A stretch of 38,113 bases of DNA from Chromatiales bacterium. Its GTDB lineage: Bacteria > Pseudomonadota > Gammaproteobacteria > Thiohalomonadales > Thiohalomonadaceae. This document shows, piece after piece, positions 1 to 8,415 of this stretch. The DNA is taken from positions 1 through 38,113 of the forward strand of contig QKFD01000019.1 of assembly GCA_003251535.1 (NCBI GenBank), read 5' to 3'. The notes under the pieces are model-generated. The model had not been told where the DNA came from. It was given only the letters and a program-made list of their open reading frames with translations, and made no database searches. How positions within the stretch are numbered: the stretch's first letter is position 1; the number at the start of each line of letters is the position of its first letter. A program made the position numbers and the translations under genes.

Positions 1-48
1 CCTGCCGCGGGGAGAGGGTGCTTCCTTTCCTGACTTGTCTACAGGGGC

Positions 49-77
49 TTGGAAAGGGGTTCGGCGGTCTTTATCTT
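49..77 (+). promoter_or_regulatory. candidate sigma70 promoter for clpS-clpA
   Basis: A TTGGAA hexamer (49-54) and a TATCTT hexamer (72-77) are 17 bases apart, each matching the consensus at 4 of 6 positions. They lie about 75 bases upstream of the clpS start. This is pattern matching only; no heat-shock-type promoter is obvious here. Confidence 0.35.
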
Positions 78-153
78 ATGACCTTGAGACGGTTCTTGAT
101 CACCGCCACTGCTGGAGGCGGGATCGGGCCACCAACGGGGAAGCTGTGCTTCA

Positions 154-483
154 ATGGGCAACAATCCAAACCATCAACACGAAGACGACCATGGCCTGGC
201 AGTACAAGAGGGGAAACCGGAACTTAAACCGCCTCCGATGTACAAGGTCATCTTGTTGAATGACGACTACACCCCCATGGAGTTTGTCGTTAAGGTGCTC
301 GAAGAGTTCTTTGGCATGGACCGGCCGAAGGCCACGAGTGTCATGCTCACGGTCCACACGCAGGGCAAGGCGGTTGCGGGGATCTACACCCGAGAGGTGG
401 CGGAGGCGCGGGTGAATCAGGTCAACACCTACTCCCGCAAGCATCAGCATCCGTTGCTCTGCACGATGGAGCCGAACGACTAG
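154..483 (+). CDS. clpS: ATP-dependent Clp protease adaptor ClpS
   Basis: Cytosolic adaptor that delivers N-degron substrates to the ClpAP protease and redirects ClpA away from SsrA-tagged proteins. The 109 residues match the usual length: a polar N-terminal tail of about 25 residues, then the ClpS fold. The substrate-pocket motif [13 protein letters not shown] is intact, with N36, D37 and D38 contacting the alpha-amino group, M42 at the hydrophobic gatekeeper position, and H68 in VHTQGKA. A GGGGAAG ribosome-binding site lies about 9 bases before the ATG. The gene is 15 bases upstream of clpA on the same strand, the conserved clpS-clpA operon, so the two are very probably co-transcribed. Identification is firm. 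Confidence 0.97.
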   Translation: MGNNPNHQHEDDHGLAVQEGKPELKPPPMYKVILLNDDYTPMEFVVKVLEEFFGMDRPKATSVMLTVHTQGKAVAGIYTREVAEARVNQVNTYSRKHQHPLLCTMEPND

Positions 484-498
484 AGAAAGAGGTTGACC

Positions 499-2766
499 AT
501 GCTAAGCAAGGAACTGGAGTTCACCTTGAACGCAGCGTTCAAGGCCGCACGCGAGAAGCACCACGAGTTCATGACCGTGGAACACCTGCTACTCGCGCTG
601 CTCGACAACCCTGTCGCAGCGCCGATCCTCCGTTCCTGCGGGGCCAATCTCGGTCAATTGCGGCAGGATCTTCAGCAGTTTATTGATGACACGGTGCCGC
701 TACTGCCCGCGGGATCAGAGCGTGATACCGAGCCGACCCTCGGCTTCCAGCGGGTGCTCCAGCGGGCAGTCTTTCAGGTGCAATCCTCCGAGAAGCGGGA
801 GGCGACCGGGGCCAATGTCCTGGTGGCCATCTTCAGCGAGCAGGAGTCCCAGGCGGTCTATTTCCTTAACCAGCAGAATGTCACCCGGCTTGATGTAGTC
901 AACTACATCTCCCACGGCATCTCCAAGGTGAACGAGGAGGAGGACGAAGGGGTGCAGGCAAATGAAGAGGAGGGGAGCGCGGAGACCAGCCGCAGCCCGC
1001 TGGAGGCCTACGCCTCCAACCTGAATCTGCTGGCCAAACAGGGCAAGATCGATCCGCTCATCGGCCGCCAGCAGGAGATCGAACGCACCATCCAGGTGCT
1101 CTGCCGGCGGCGCAAGAACAACCCGCTCTTTGTGGGTGAGGCGGGGGTAGGCAAGACCGCCCTGGCCGAGGGGTTGGCAAAGAAGATTGTGGATGGTGAG
1201 GTCCCAGAGGTGTTGGCCCACAGCACCATCTACGCCCTGGACCTGGGCGCCCTGCTCGCCGGTACCAAGTACCGTGGTGACTTTGAGAAGCGGCTGAAGG
1301 CCGTTTTGGCCCAGTTAAAGAAAGAGAAGGGCTCCGTACTCTTCATCGATGAGATCCACACCATCATCGGTGCCGGTGCCGCCTCCGGCGGGGCGATGGA
1401 CGCCTCCAACCTGATCAAGCCAGTGCTCGCCTCCGGCGACATGAAGTGCATCGGCTCCACTACTTACACCGAGTATCGCGGGATCTTTGAAAAGGATCGC
1501 GCCCTCTCCCGTCGCTTCCAGAAGATCGACGTGCCGGAGCCGACGGTGGAGGAGACGGTGCGGATCTTGGAGGGGTTGAAGACCCGCTTTGAGGACCACC
1601 ACAGCGTCAAGTACACCAAGACGGCACTCCGGGCGGCGGCAGAGCTGTCAGCCCGTTACATCAACGAACGCCATCTGCCGGACAAGGCGATCGATGTCAT
1701 CGACGAGGCGGGGGCCAATCAGCAGCTCCAGCCCCCCTCCCGTCGCAAAAAGACCATCGGGGTGAAAGAGGTGGAGTCGGTGGTGGCGAAGATCGCCCGG
1801 ATCCCACCCAAGAGCGTCTCCTCTTCCGATCGGGAGAGCCTGAAGAGCTTGGAGCGGGATCTGAAGTTGATGATCTACGGTCAGGACGAGGCGATCACCA
1901 CCCTGACCTCTGCCATCAAGATGGCCCGTTCCGGCCTTGGCCAGGAGCAGAAGCCCATCGGTTCGTTCCTCTTTGCCGGACCGACCGGCGTGGGCAAGAC
2001 CGAGGTGACCCGGCAGCTGGCGAAGATCATGGGCATTGAGCTGATCCGCTTCGATATGTCCGAATATATGGAGCGCCACACCGTCTCCCGGCTCATCGGC
2101 GCGCCACCGGGTTATGTGGGCTTTGACCAAGGGGGGTTGTTGACCGAAGCGGTGACCAAACACCCCCACTCGGTGCTGCTGCTCGATGAGATCGAGAAGG
2201 CCCACCCCGATGTCTTCAACCTGCTGCTCCAGGTGATGGACCACGGGACCTTGACCGATAACAACGGGCGGAAGGCCGATTTCCGTAACATCATCATCGT
2301 CATGACCACCAATGCCGGTGCCGAGCAGATGCAGAAGCGCTCGATCGGTTTCACCGAGCAGGAGCAGGCGACCGACGGCATGGAGGTGATCAAACGTACC
2401 TTCTCACCGGAGTTCCGCAACCGTTTGGATGCAGTGATCCAGTTCACCCAGCTCTCCGCAGAGGTGATCTCCTCGGTGGTGGACAAGTTCATCATGGAGC
2501 TAGAGCTGCAACTACAGGAGAAGGGGGTGGAGCTGGAGGTCGATGGCACCGCCCGCCGCTGGTTGGCAGAGCGCGGTTACGACCCGCAGATGGGGGCCCG
2601 TCCCATGGCGCGGGTGATCAAAGAGAACATCAAAAAACCGATGGCCGAAGAGCTGTTATTCGGCAAGTTGGAGCAGGGCGGCCATGTCCGGGTAACGGTC
2701 AAGGGCGATCAGCTCCACTTTGAGTACGAGGCGGCCGAGGCCGACGCCACGGCAGAGGTGGATTGA
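499..2766 (+). CDS. clpA: ATP-dependent Clp protease ATPase subunit ClpA
   Basis: Hexameric AAA+ unfoldase that threads substrates into ClpP. The order is a double Clp N-domain (about 1-140, docking site for ClpS), an acidic linker rich in Glu (about 146-165), AAA-1 with Walker A GEAGVGKT (213-220) and Walker B VLFIDEIH, and AAA-2 with [10 protein letters not shown] and VLLLDEIEK, then the C-terminal D2-small domain. An IGF tripeptide near residue 615 corresponds to the IGL/IGF loop that docks ClpP. The ATG at 499 is preferred over the in-frame TTG at 493 because AAGAGG (487-492) sits 6 bases upstream of it and the protein then begins MLSKELE, like E. coli ClpA. At 755 residues it matches the family. 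clpP is not in the window. Confidence 0.97.
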   Translation: MLSKELEFTLNAAFKAAREKHHEFMTVEHLLLALLDNPVAAPILRSCGANLGQLRQDLQQFIDDTVPLLPAGSERDTEPTLGFQRVLQRAVFQVQSSEKREATGANVLVAIFSEQESQAVYFLNQQNVTRLDVVNYISHGISKVNEEEDEGVQANEEEGSAETSRSPLEAYASNLNLLAKQGKIDPLIGRQQEIERTIQVLCRRRKNNPLFVGEAGVGKTALAEGLAKKIVDGEVPEVLAHSTIYALDLGALLAGTKYRGDFEKRLKAVLAQLKKEKGSVLFIDEIHTIIGAGAASGGAMDASNLIKPVLASGDMKCIGSTTYTEYRGIFEKDRALSRRFQKIDVPEPTVEETVRILEGLKTRFEDHHSVKYTKTALRAAAELSARYINERHLPDKAIDVIDEAGANQQLQPPSRRKKTIGVKEVESVVAKIARIPPKSVSSSDRESLKSLERDLKLMIYGQDEAITTLTSAIKMARSGLGQEQKPIGSFLFAGPTGVGKTEVTRQLAKIMGIELIRFDMSEYMERHTVSRLIGAPPGYVGFDQGGLLTEAVTKHPHSVLLLDEIEKAHPDVFNLLLQVMDHGTLTDNNGRKADFRNIIIVMTTNAGAEQMQKRSIGFTEQEQATDGMEVIKRTFSPEFRNRLDAVIQFTQLSAEVISSVVDKFIMELELQLQEKGVELEVDGTARRWLAERGYDPQMGARPMARVIKENIKKPMAEELLFGKLEQGGHVRVTVKGDQLHFEYEAAEADATAEVD

Positions 2767-2803
2767 GCCCATCTCTGGTGCCCCAGCCTCTCTGCACCAT
2801 CGC

Positions 2804-2835
2804 AACCCCGGCAAGGTGACTTGCCGGGGTTTTTT
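2804..2835 (+). terminator. rho-independent terminator after clpA
   Basis: A 12-bp perfect stem (AACCCCGGCAAG paired with CTTGCCGGGGTT) closes a 4-base GTGA loop and runs directly into a T tract. It lies 37 bases after the clpA stop and ends the clpS-clpA transcript. Confidence 0.93.
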
Positions 2836-2903
2836 GTGCGGTTGGTGCTGTGTCGGCCACCGTTGTAGTGGGGCAGACAGCGAGCTGGTGGGCGAGAGCT
2901 ATG

Positions 2904-2925
2904 GATGCGCGCAGATCGGCGCATC
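2904..2925. repeat. short inverted repeat between clpA and infA
   Basis: Arms GATGCGC and GCGCATC surround an 8-base spacer in the 2836-3047 intergenic stretch, about 120 bases beyond the infA stop. There is no T tract, so a terminator role for the infA transcript is uncertain. I see no gene in the rest of this stretch; in particular no tRNA-Ser, which sits here in E. coli. Confidence 0.35.
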
Positions 2926-3047
2926 TGCCCGCCAGGGGGAGCACCACCTAGATTGCCGACTCTACAACGACCTACCCGCACCGTGGCCAAGCTCTGGCGG
3001 CGGTGGCCCCCGTGAGGGGACTGAGAATCGGGCGGTGTGGAGGGCGA

Positions 3048-3266
3048 TCAGCGGGCGCGGTAGGTGATACGACCCTTGGTGAGGTCGTAGGGGGTCACCT
3101 GTACGGTGACCTTATCGCCGGTCAGGATGCGGATATAGTGCTTACGCATCTTGCCGGAGATGTGGGCCGTGATGACATGCCCGTTGTCCAATTGGACGCG
3201 GAACATCGTATTGGGGAGGGTCTCAATGACCGTCCCTTCCATCTCAATACCTTCTTCTTTCGCCAT
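3048..3266 (-). CDS. infA: translation initiation factor IF-1
   Basis: Binds the 30S A site during initiation together with IF-2 and IF-3. The 72-residue product is a single S1/OB-fold domain and is near-identical in pattern to E. coli IF-1: [30 protein letters not shown] and [10 protein letters not shown] are all present. It converges on clpA, as in E. coli, with the clpA terminator between them, and diverges from the egtB-like gene. A good sigma70 promoter lies about 55 bases upstream. There is a GAGG very close to the ATG; the start is fixed by homology. Confidence 0.98.
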   Translation of the reverse strand: MAKEEGIEMEGTVIETLPNTMFRVQLDNGHVITAHISGKMRKHYIRILTGDKVTVQVTPYDLTKGRITYRAR

Positions 3267-3319
3267 AGCCTCGCTAACTCTGCCCCGCTTTGCGGATGCC
3301 TTGACCTAAATAACCGCCC

Positions 3320-3349
3320 ATTCTAGCGCCCTCGTGTGACAACTGGCAA
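3320..3349 (-). promoter_or_regulatory. sigma70-type promoter for infA
   Basis: Read on the minus strand, TTGCCA (3349-3344) and TAGAAT (3325-3320) are 18 bases apart; each matches the consensus at 5 of 6 positions. It is directed at infA. Confidence 0.65.
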
Positions 3350-3377
3350 AAAAGGATTTTATGGCAGGTATCGAACA

Positions 3378-3396
3378 CCTCTCCTAACGGGAGAGG
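3378..3396. repeat. 7-bp stem-loop in the infA/egtB divergent region
   Basis: CCTCTCC and GGAGAGG form a perfect 7-bp stem with a 5-base loop, between the infA promoter and the egtB-like gene. There is no T tract. It could be an operator or a structure upstream of the egtB promoter; its role is unknown. Confidence 0.4.
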
Positions 3397-3422
3397 GAGG
3401 CTGTCATCCACAGTAAAAACCA

Positions 3423-3432
3423 TGTGTATAAA
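3423..3432 (+). promoter_or_regulatory. candidate extended -10 element for the egtB-like gene
   Basis: TGTGTATAAA contains a TATAAA hexamer (3427-3432, 5 of 6 to consensus) about 60 bases before the chosen start codon at 3495. No convincing -35 is seen at 16-18 bases, so this may act as an extended -10 or need an activator. Confidence 0.35.
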
Positions 3433-3494
3433 GTGGCAATGACACGTTTGGCCACCCATTCTTGTCGGAACCAATCGTAGAAGGAGTTATCGAG

Positions 3495-4775
3495 ATGGAA
3501 GCACGTGCCCCCCTCCACAGCGAGCAACCGCTTGCCCTCTCTCGCAACGAGATGCACGCCGCCTACCGTGCGGTGCGTAGTCGTTCAGAGCAGATCTGTG
3601 CACCGCTGGCGGTGGAGGACTATCTCATCCAGCCGATGACCGAGGCCAGCCCTCCCAAGTGGCACCTCGCCCATGTCAGCTGGTTCTTCGAGACCTTTCT
3701 ATTGAAGCCCTTCTTGGCCGACTACCGGCCGATCGATCCCCGCTATGAATATCTATTTAACTCCTACTACGACAGTGTAGGGGCCCAGTGGCCGCGACCC
3801 CAGCGTGGATTGCTGTCGCGTCCCACCGTGGCCGAGGTCTATGCCTTTCGCTCCCATGTCGATGAGGCGATGGCGCGGCTCATCGATAGCGCGCCAGAGG
3901 AGGGGTTTGATGAGCTGGCGCGGCGCCTGGCACTCGGTCTCAACCATGAGCAGCAGCACCAGGAGCTGCTGCTGACCGACCTCAAATATGCCTTCTCTCT
4001 CAATCCGTTGGTGCCGATCTATGCCGCTGCCCCACTGGCGCCGCTGGTCCCGCCAGAGCCGTTGGAGTGGGTGGCGATCGCCGGTGGCGAAGGGCTCATC
4101 GGCCATGCGGGGGCGGGGTTCTGTTACGACAATGAGGGGCCGTGCCACCGCGTCCTCATCGCCCCGTTCCAACTCGCCACCCGGCCGGTGAGCAGCGGTG
4201 AGTATGTCGCCTTTATCGACGATGGTGGCTACCAGCGGCCGGAGCTGTGGCTCTCCGATGGCTGGGCCCGGGTGCGGCAGGAGGGGTGGCAGGCACCGCT
4301 CTACTGGCGGCTACAGGAGGGGCAGTGGCAGCAGTTTACCTTGGCGGGATTGCGGCCCCTGGATCCGGCGGCCCCGGTCTGCCATCTCAGCTTCTATGAG
4401 GCGGATGCCTATGCCCGCTGGGCCGACGCCCGCCTCCCCACCGAGCAGGAGTGGGAGCATGTCGCCGCCAAGGGGGTGGTGAGTGGAAACTTTTATGAGT
4501 CGGGTCTATTGGCCCCGCGGGCGGAGAGCGGCAGCGGTGTGCGGCAGCTATTTGGCGACGTCTGGGAGTGGACTGCCAGCCCCTATCTCCCCTATCCCGG
4601 TTACCAGCGGGCCGCCGGGGCCTTTGGCGAGTACAACGGGAAGTTCATGTGTAATCAGATGGTGCTGCGCGGAGGCTCCTGCGTCACCCCAGCCGATCAC
4701 ATCCGGCCGACCTACCGAAATTTCTTCTACCCCCATGAACGTTGGCAGTTCTCCGGGGTACGATTGGCACGCTGA
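3495..4775 (+). CDS. egtB: EgtB-type sulfoxide synthase (ergothioneine biosynthesis)
   Basis: Non-haem iron enzyme of the family that joins a thiol (cysteine or gamma-glutamylcysteine) to hercynine with oxygen to form a sulfoxide. The N-terminal DinB-like four-helix domain carries WHLAH (H57/H60) and HEQQHQE (H151, H155), which supply the three-histidine iron site. The C-terminal half (about 185-426) is a formylglycine-generating-enzyme-like C-lectin fold with LPTEQEWEH, GDVWEWTASPY, LRGGSC and FSGVRLAR. The ATG at 3495 is preferred over TTG 3462 because AAGGAG lies 8 bases before it; this gives 426 residues. No EgtD methyltransferase or EgtE lies next to it, and no methyltransferase domain is fused as in OvoA. 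Family assignment is firm; the exact substrate is inferred. Confidence 0.88.
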   Translation: MEARAPLHSEQPLALSRNEMHAAYRAVRSRSEQICAPLAVEDYLIQPMTEASPPKWHLAHVSWFFETFLLKPFLADYRPIDPRYEYLFNSYYDSVGAQWPRPQRGLLSRPTVAEVYAFRSHVDEAMARLIDSAPEEGFDELARRLALGLNHEQQHQELLLTDLKYAFSLNPLVPIYAAAPLAPLVPPEPLEWVAIAGGEGLIGHAGAGFCYDNEGPCHRVLIAPFQLATRPVSSGEYVAFIDDGGYQRPELWLSDGWARVRQEGWQAPLYWRLQEGQWQQFTLAGLRPLDPAAPVCHLSFYEADAYARWADARLPTEQEWEHVAAKGVVSGNFYESGLLAPRAESGSGVRQLFGDVWEWTASPYLPYPGYQRAAGAFGEYNGKFMCNQMVLRGGSCVTPADHIRPTYRNFFYPHERWQFSGVRLAR

Positions 4776-4815
4776 GGCGGGGGCTGGACCCTGCCTCTGA
4801 TCCCTAGGTTCCACA

Positions 4816-5256
4816 ATGGAGATGGGTATGTGGGGGTTAGAAGACGATATGTTTGATGAGTTTGAGCGGGCGCGCCGGCAGCTGGAACAGGCACCTGCCC
4901 GCGGGCGTCCCACGGCGCTGCGGACGACAGGGGCGGGGAGCTTCCCGCCGGTCAATGTCGGGGCCTCGGCGGAGCAGGTGGATATCTACTTCTTCATGGC
5001 AGGGGTCGAACCACAGCGCCTGGAGTTGACGGTGCAGCAGAACCTCCTGGTACTGGCCGGCGAACGGCTCTCTGCGGTGCCGGAGCAGGCACAGCTCCAT
5101 CGCCATGAGCGGGGTGTGGGGCCGTTTCAGCGTATGGTGACCCTGCCGGAGGATGTCGATCCGGAGCAGGTCAGCGCCGTCTATCGCAACGGCCTGCTGC
5201 ATGTCACCCTCAAGCGACGGGCCACGGTGCGCCCGCGTCAGATCCCGGTGCAGTGA
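4816..5256 (+). CDS. small heat-shock protein (Hsp20 family), first of a tandem pair
   Basis: ATP-independent holdase that forms oligomers and keeps unfolding proteins refoldable. The 146 residues comprise an Arg/Glu-rich N-terminal arm (about 1-50), an alpha-crystallin domain (about 52-138) with the conserved late segment YRNGLLHVTLKRR, and a short tail. In-frame ATGs at 4816, 4822 and 4828 all give sensible starts; GGAG at 4818-4821 would favour 4828 (MWGLEDDMF), so the first few residues are uncertain. The gene is 40 bases after the egtB-like gene and 11 bases before a second Hsp20 gene, so the pair is probably one transcript. I found no clear sigma32-type promoter. Confidence 0.9.
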   Translation: MEMGMWGLEDDMFDEFERARRQLEQAPARGRPTALRTTGAGSFPPVNVGASAEQVDIYFFMAGVEPQRLELTVQQNLLVLAGERLSAVPEQAQLHRHERGVGPFQRMVTLPEDVDPEQVSAVYRNGLLHVTLKRRATVRPRQIPVQ

Positions 5257-5267
5257 GGAGAGACCCT

Positions 5268-5645
5268 ATGAGCGAACAGCGTGGACCACTCCGCCACGGA
5301 CAGGGTGAAGCGGAGCAGGTATTGCGGCCGGCGGTGGATATCTTCGAGCAGCCCCACGGCATTACCCTGCTGCTGGATCTCCCTGGGGTGACGCGGGAGC
5401 AGTTGGGGATCCATGTCGAGGGCAATGTACTCACCATCGAGGGGGCGATCTCCATCGACATGCCCGAGGGCATGACCCCGCTCTATGCCGAGGTGCGGGC
5501 CACCCGTTACCAGCGCAGTTTTACCTTGAGTGGTGAGATGGATGCAGAGCGCATCTCTGCCGAGGTGAAGGAGGGGGTGTTGGTGCTACACGTGCCTAAA
5601 CGGTCAGAGTCTAGGCCACGGCGGATCGAGGTGAGTGTGGGGTAG
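5268..5645 (+). CDS. small heat-shock protein (Hsp20 family), second of a tandem pair
   Basis: Second Hsp20/alpha-crystallin holdase, 125 residues, clearly diverged from its upstream neighbour. The alpha-crystallin domain (about 18-115) includes GITLLLDLPGV near its start and AEVKEGVLVLHVPKR near its end. The ATG at 5268 is chosen over GTG 5253 because GAGGAG (5255-5260) lies 7 bases upstream, overlapping the stop codon of the first gene; this suggests coupled translation. By analogy with two-member sHsp systems such as IbpA/IbpB the proteins may co-assemble, which is inference. The stop codon lies inside a 28-base palindrome. Confidence 0.9.
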   Translation: MSEQRGPLRHGQGEAEQVLRPAVDIFEQPHGITLLLDLPGVTREQLGIHVEGNVLTIEGAISIDMPEGMTPLYAEVRATRYQRSFTLSGEMDAERISAEVKEGVLVLHVPKRSESRPRRIEVSVG

Positions 5646-5671
5646 AGGGCGCCCCGGCCGGGGCGCCCTCT
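5644..5671. terminator. 28-base perfect palindrome between convergent genes
   Basis: The sequence from 5644 to 5671 is a perfect inverted repeat (AGAGGGCGCCCCGG and its complement, no unpaired centre) between the Hsp20 pair and the convergent helicase gene. It can fold equally in both transcripts and probably works as a bidirectional terminator or RNA 3'-end stabiliser, although neither side has a good T tract. Confidence 0.6.
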
Positions 5672-5676
5672 GTCCA

Positions 5677-6969
5677 TTACTCGACGCTACTACGGCTGCG
5701 CTGACCACCGTTGCTCGGGCGGAAGCCGTCACGCCGGGGGGCCCCGCCACCGCCACCGCGGCGGGGTGCGCCCCGGTAACCACCACCACCGCCAGGGCGC
5801 GGGCCGCTGCGGCGCGGGCGCGGCGGCGGGGCGGTGGGTTCCAGCCCCGGAATGGTCTCTACCGCCAACGAGCTGTTGGTGTAACGCTCGATGTTGCGGA
5901 TGAGGCCACGCTCGGTGTGACCCGCCAGGGTGAAGGCGATACCACTACGGCCGGCACGGCCGGTGCGGCCGATGCGATGCACATAGTCCTCCGCCTGGCG
6001 CGGGGCATCAAAGTTGATCACATGGCTGATCCCGGCGACATCGATGCCGCGGGCCGCCACATCGGTGGCCACCAGGATGGTCGTGCGACCGTGGCGCAGC
6101 TTCTCCAGGGTGCGGTTGCGCAGGCTCTGGTGCATGTCGCCGTGGAGGGCGGCAGCGGCAAAGCCCTCGTTGCGCAGCTCCTCTGATAGCTCCTCTGCCG
6201 CCCGTTTGGTGGCGGTGAAGACCACGGCCTGTTGCAGCCCCTCATCCTTCAGAATGTGCTTTAACAGCTTGGCCTTGTGGCCCATATCGTCGGCGAACAG
6301 CAGCTTTTGATCGATCTGCGCACGGTTTTGCACGCTGCCTGCCACCTCGATGCGCTCCGGCTCGCGGGTCATGCGGCGTGCCATATCGCCCACCACTCCC
6401 TCTAGGGTGGCGGAGAAGAGCAGGGTCTGGCGATCGCTGGGGCAACGGCGGACGATGGTCTCGATATCGTCGATGAACCCCATGTCCAGCATCCGATCCG
6501 CCTCATCGAAGATCAGCACTTCGAGGCGGGAGAAGTCGATGCGGCCCCGCTCCAGGTGATCGATCAAGCGGCCGGGGGTGGCGATGGCTACGTCCACCGG
6601 CGAGCGCAGATCGCGCAGCTGCTGGCCATAGGGGGTACCACCCACCAGGGCGATGGTACGCATCCGGCGCAGCTGGCGGCCGTAGGTGAGGGCGCCCTGC
6701 TGTACCTGGAGCGCCAGCTCACGGGTAGGGGTGAGCACCAGGATGCGCGGGCCGATCCCCGCCACCTTGGCCGGTTGGGTCAAGCGGTGGAGGCAGGGGA
6801 GCAGGAAGGCGGCGGTTTTGCCGCTGCCGGTATGGGACGAAACCAGGAGATCACGACCTGCGAGCGCGGCCGGAATGGCGCGACGCTGCACCTCGGTGGG
6901 GGAGTGGTAGCCTGCGTGCTCCACAGCGCGCACCAGGGAGTGGTCGAGACCAAGTTCGTTAAAGCTCAT
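5677..6969 (-). CDS. rhlE: DEAD-box ATP-dependent RNA helicase, RhlE type
   Basis: Unwinds short RNA duplexes during ribosome assembly and RNA turnover. The helicase core holds the Q motif (PTEVQRRAIP), motif I SHTGSGKT (45-52), PTRELALQ, TPGRL, the DEAD box (155-158), SAT, ARGID and HRIGRTGR, followed by a basic Gly/Arg/Pro-rich tail (about 385-430) of the kind that anchors RNA non-specifically. At 430 residues with this tail it fits RhlE better than DeaD, SrmB or DbpA, which carry specific extra domains. A GAGG lies 7 bases before the ATG. It converges on the Hsp20 pair and has a leader of about 260 bases behind its best promoter candidate, which leaves room for post-transcriptional control. 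Confidence 0.9.
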   Translation of the reverse strand: MSFNELGLDHSLVRAVEHAGYHSPTEVQRRAIPAALAGRDLLVSSHTGSGKTAAFLLPCLHRLTQPAKVAGIGPRILVLTPTRELALQVQQGALTYGRQLRRMRTIALVGGTPYGQQLRDLRSPVDVAIATPGRLIDHLERGRIDFSRLEVLIFDEADRMLDMGFIDDIETIVRRCPSDRQTLLFSATLEGVVGDMARRMTREPERIEVAGSVQNRAQIDQKLLFADDMGHKAKLLKHILKDEGLQQAVVFTATKRAAEELSEELRNEGFAAAALHGDMHQSLRNRTLEKLRHGRTTILVATDVAARGIDVAGISHVINFDAPRQAEDYVHRIGRTGRAGRSGIAFTLAGHTERGLIRNIERYTNSSLAVETIPGLEPTAPPPRPRRSGPRPGGGGGYRGAPRRGGGGGAPRRDGFRPSNGGQRSRSSVE

Positions 6970-7286
6970 TCAGTACCTCAAAGGCAGAAGGCGCCCGCTC
7001 GCGGCAAAGCGCCGTCACCGGCCCGAGACAATTCGGGTCGGAGTGGGTAAGGCATGCGACGGGAAGATCCGGGCGACATGCGGAGAGCATCGGCGCCAAC
7101 CGCAAGACACGAAGCCCGGCCAACTGGCTGGGCTCGACGGCTCAGTGTGAGCGCGGGGTCGGGGACGATGGGCTGTGGGGCAGATCCCGCGAGCGCCTCA
7201 ACGGGGAGAGGCGACACCCACAGCAGGCGCGCACAATACGGCAATTAACGCCGCGAGGCAAGCGGCTGAAGCTGGGAGTGATAGAA
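6970..7286 (-). other. leader region of the rhlE gene
   Basis: This 317-base gap between the DUF1841 gene and rhlE (both minus strand) holds no ORF that resembles a protein. It contains a promoter candidate at 7233-7261 and so a 5' untranslated leader of about 260 bases, GC-rich and able to form several short hairpins. No known riboswitch is recognisable. Confidence 0.4.
7233..7261 (-). promoter_or_regulatory. candidate sigma70 promoter for rhlE
   Basis: On the minus strand TTGCCT (7261-7256) and TATTGT (7238-7233) are 17 bases apart, each 4 of 6 to consensus. It is the best match in the gap upstream of the helicase gene. Confidence 0.4.
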
Positions 7287-7709
7287 CTAGATCTGCTCCA
7301 GGCAGGCGAGGTAGGCCCGCTCATCGGGGGCGGTGCCGCGTTGTTGTGCCGTCCAGAGCGCCTCTGCCAGGCACTCCATCATACGGTGCTCCACGGCGTG
7401 GGGATCGCCGTAGCGGAGGAGGGCGGCGCGATGGAGGCCGGCGATCCCGGGGGGGCGATCGGTGGCCAATTGCTCCCGTAGACCGAGGTGCATCCCCATG
7501 TGGAGAAAGGGGTTGGACTCCCCCTGCTCAGGACCCCACTCCCGCTCTACGGCGGCCTCGCTGTTGAGCAGCGGATGGTACTCCGGGTGCTGTACAACTA
7601 CCTCGGCGATGGCGGCCTCTAACGGCTCCAACGGTTGGTTGGCGCGGTATTTGCGCCAAGCAGTGAGGTAGAAGCGGCGCATTTCGCTGCGGTCACGGTT
7701 GAAGAGCAT
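7287..7709 (-). CDS. DUF1841 family protein
   Basis: Function unknown; a family common in beta- and gammaproteobacteria and often found next to nth. The 140-residue protein starts MLFNRDRSEMRRFYL, and contains HPEYHPLLN, the characteristic NPFLHMGMHLGLREQLATD stretch with three conserved histidines, and GDPHAVEHRMMECLAEALW. It has no signal peptide or membrane segment and is predicted cytosolic and mostly helical. The ATG at 7709 is chosen because the family begins there; longer in-frame starts would run into nth. It lies 8 bases downstream of nth and is probably co-transcribed with it. The histidine-rich segments might bind metal; that is speculation. Confidence 0.85.
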   Translation of the reverse strand: MLFNRDRSEMRRFYLTAWRKYRANQPLEPLEAAIAEVVVQHPEYHPLLNSEAAVEREWGPEQGESNPFLHMGMHLGLREQLATDRPPGIAGLHRAALLRYGDPHAVEHRMMECLAEALWTAQQRGTAPDERAYLACLEQI

Positions 7710-7717
7710 GGGGGTTT

Positions 7718-8392
7718 TCAGCCTCTCTTGGCGCTGCGCTGGGTCGCCGGTGTGGTGGCCTCGCCACTCTTTTGGCGGTATTCGCACAGGTCGCGCAGGA
7801 TACACTGCGGGCACTTAGGGGAGCGGGCGGTGCAGGTGTAGCGCCCATGGAGGATGAGCCAGTGGTGGGCGTCCTGTAGAAACTCCTTGGGGGTGACCCG
7901 CAGGAGCTTCTCCTCCACGGCGCGCACATCCTTGCCGGGGGCCAGCTGGGTACGGTTGGCAACGCGGAAGATGTGGGTATCGACGGCGATGGTTGGCTCA
8001 CCAAAGGCGGTGTTGAGCACCACGTTGGCGGTCTTGCGCCCCACACCCGGCAGCGCCTCTAGCGCCTCGCGCTGACGCGGTACCTCACTGGCGTGGCGCT
8101 CCACCAGGAGGCGGCAGGTCTCGATGATGTTTTTGGCCTTGCTGTTGAAGAGGCCGATGGTCTTGATGTACTCCCGCAGCCCCTCCTCGCCGAGGGCCAA
8201 GATCGCCGCCGGGGTATTGGCCACCGGAAAGAGCCGGGCGGTGGCCTTGTTGACCCCTTTATCTGTCGCCTGGGCGGAGAGTATCACGGCCACCAGTAGC
8301 TCAAAGGGGGTGGCGTAGTTCAGCTCAGTGGTGGGGTGGGGGTTGAGGGTGCGCAGGCGCTGATATAGCTCGGTGCGTTTGGCCGGATTCAT
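7718..8392 (-). CDS. nth: endonuclease III (DNA glycosylase/AP lyase)
   Basis: Removes oxidised pyrimidines and cleaves the abasic site in base-excision repair. The 224 residues carry the helix-hairpin-helix LPGVGRKTANVV with catalytic K120, catalytic D138 in AVDTHIFRV, and the C-terminal [4Fe-4S] loop C187-X6-C194-X2-C197-X5-C203. All key residues are in the E. coli positions. GTAGGAAA lies about 10 bases before the ATG. It follows the GGDEF-like gene by 23 bases and precedes DUF1841, so it belongs to the rnf transcript or an internal sub-operon. The rnf-nth linkage is conserved in many gammaproteobacteria. Confidence 0.97.
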   Translation of the reverse strand: MNPAKRTELYQRLRTLNPHPTTELNYATPFELLVAVILSAQATDKGVNKATARLFPVANTPAAILALGEEGLREYIKTIGLFNSKAKNIIETCRLLVERHASEVPRQREALEALPGVGRKTANVVLNTAFGEPTIAVDTHIFRVANRTQLAPGKDVRAVEEKLLRVTPKEFLQDAHHWLILHGRYTCTARSPKCPQCILRDLCEYRQKSGEATTPATQRSAKRG

Positions 8393-8415
8393 AGAAATTT
8401 TCCTACAACGGGGGC

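Noticed and set aside
2836-3047. Possible tRNA-Ser between clpA and infA, as in E. coli
   Set aside because: No cloverleaf, TTCGA T-loop or CCA end is present on either strand.
3423-4815. Sigma32 heat-shock promoter for the Hsp20 genes
   Set aside because: No CTTGAAA with a correctly spaced CCCCAT-type element was found upstream of either gene.
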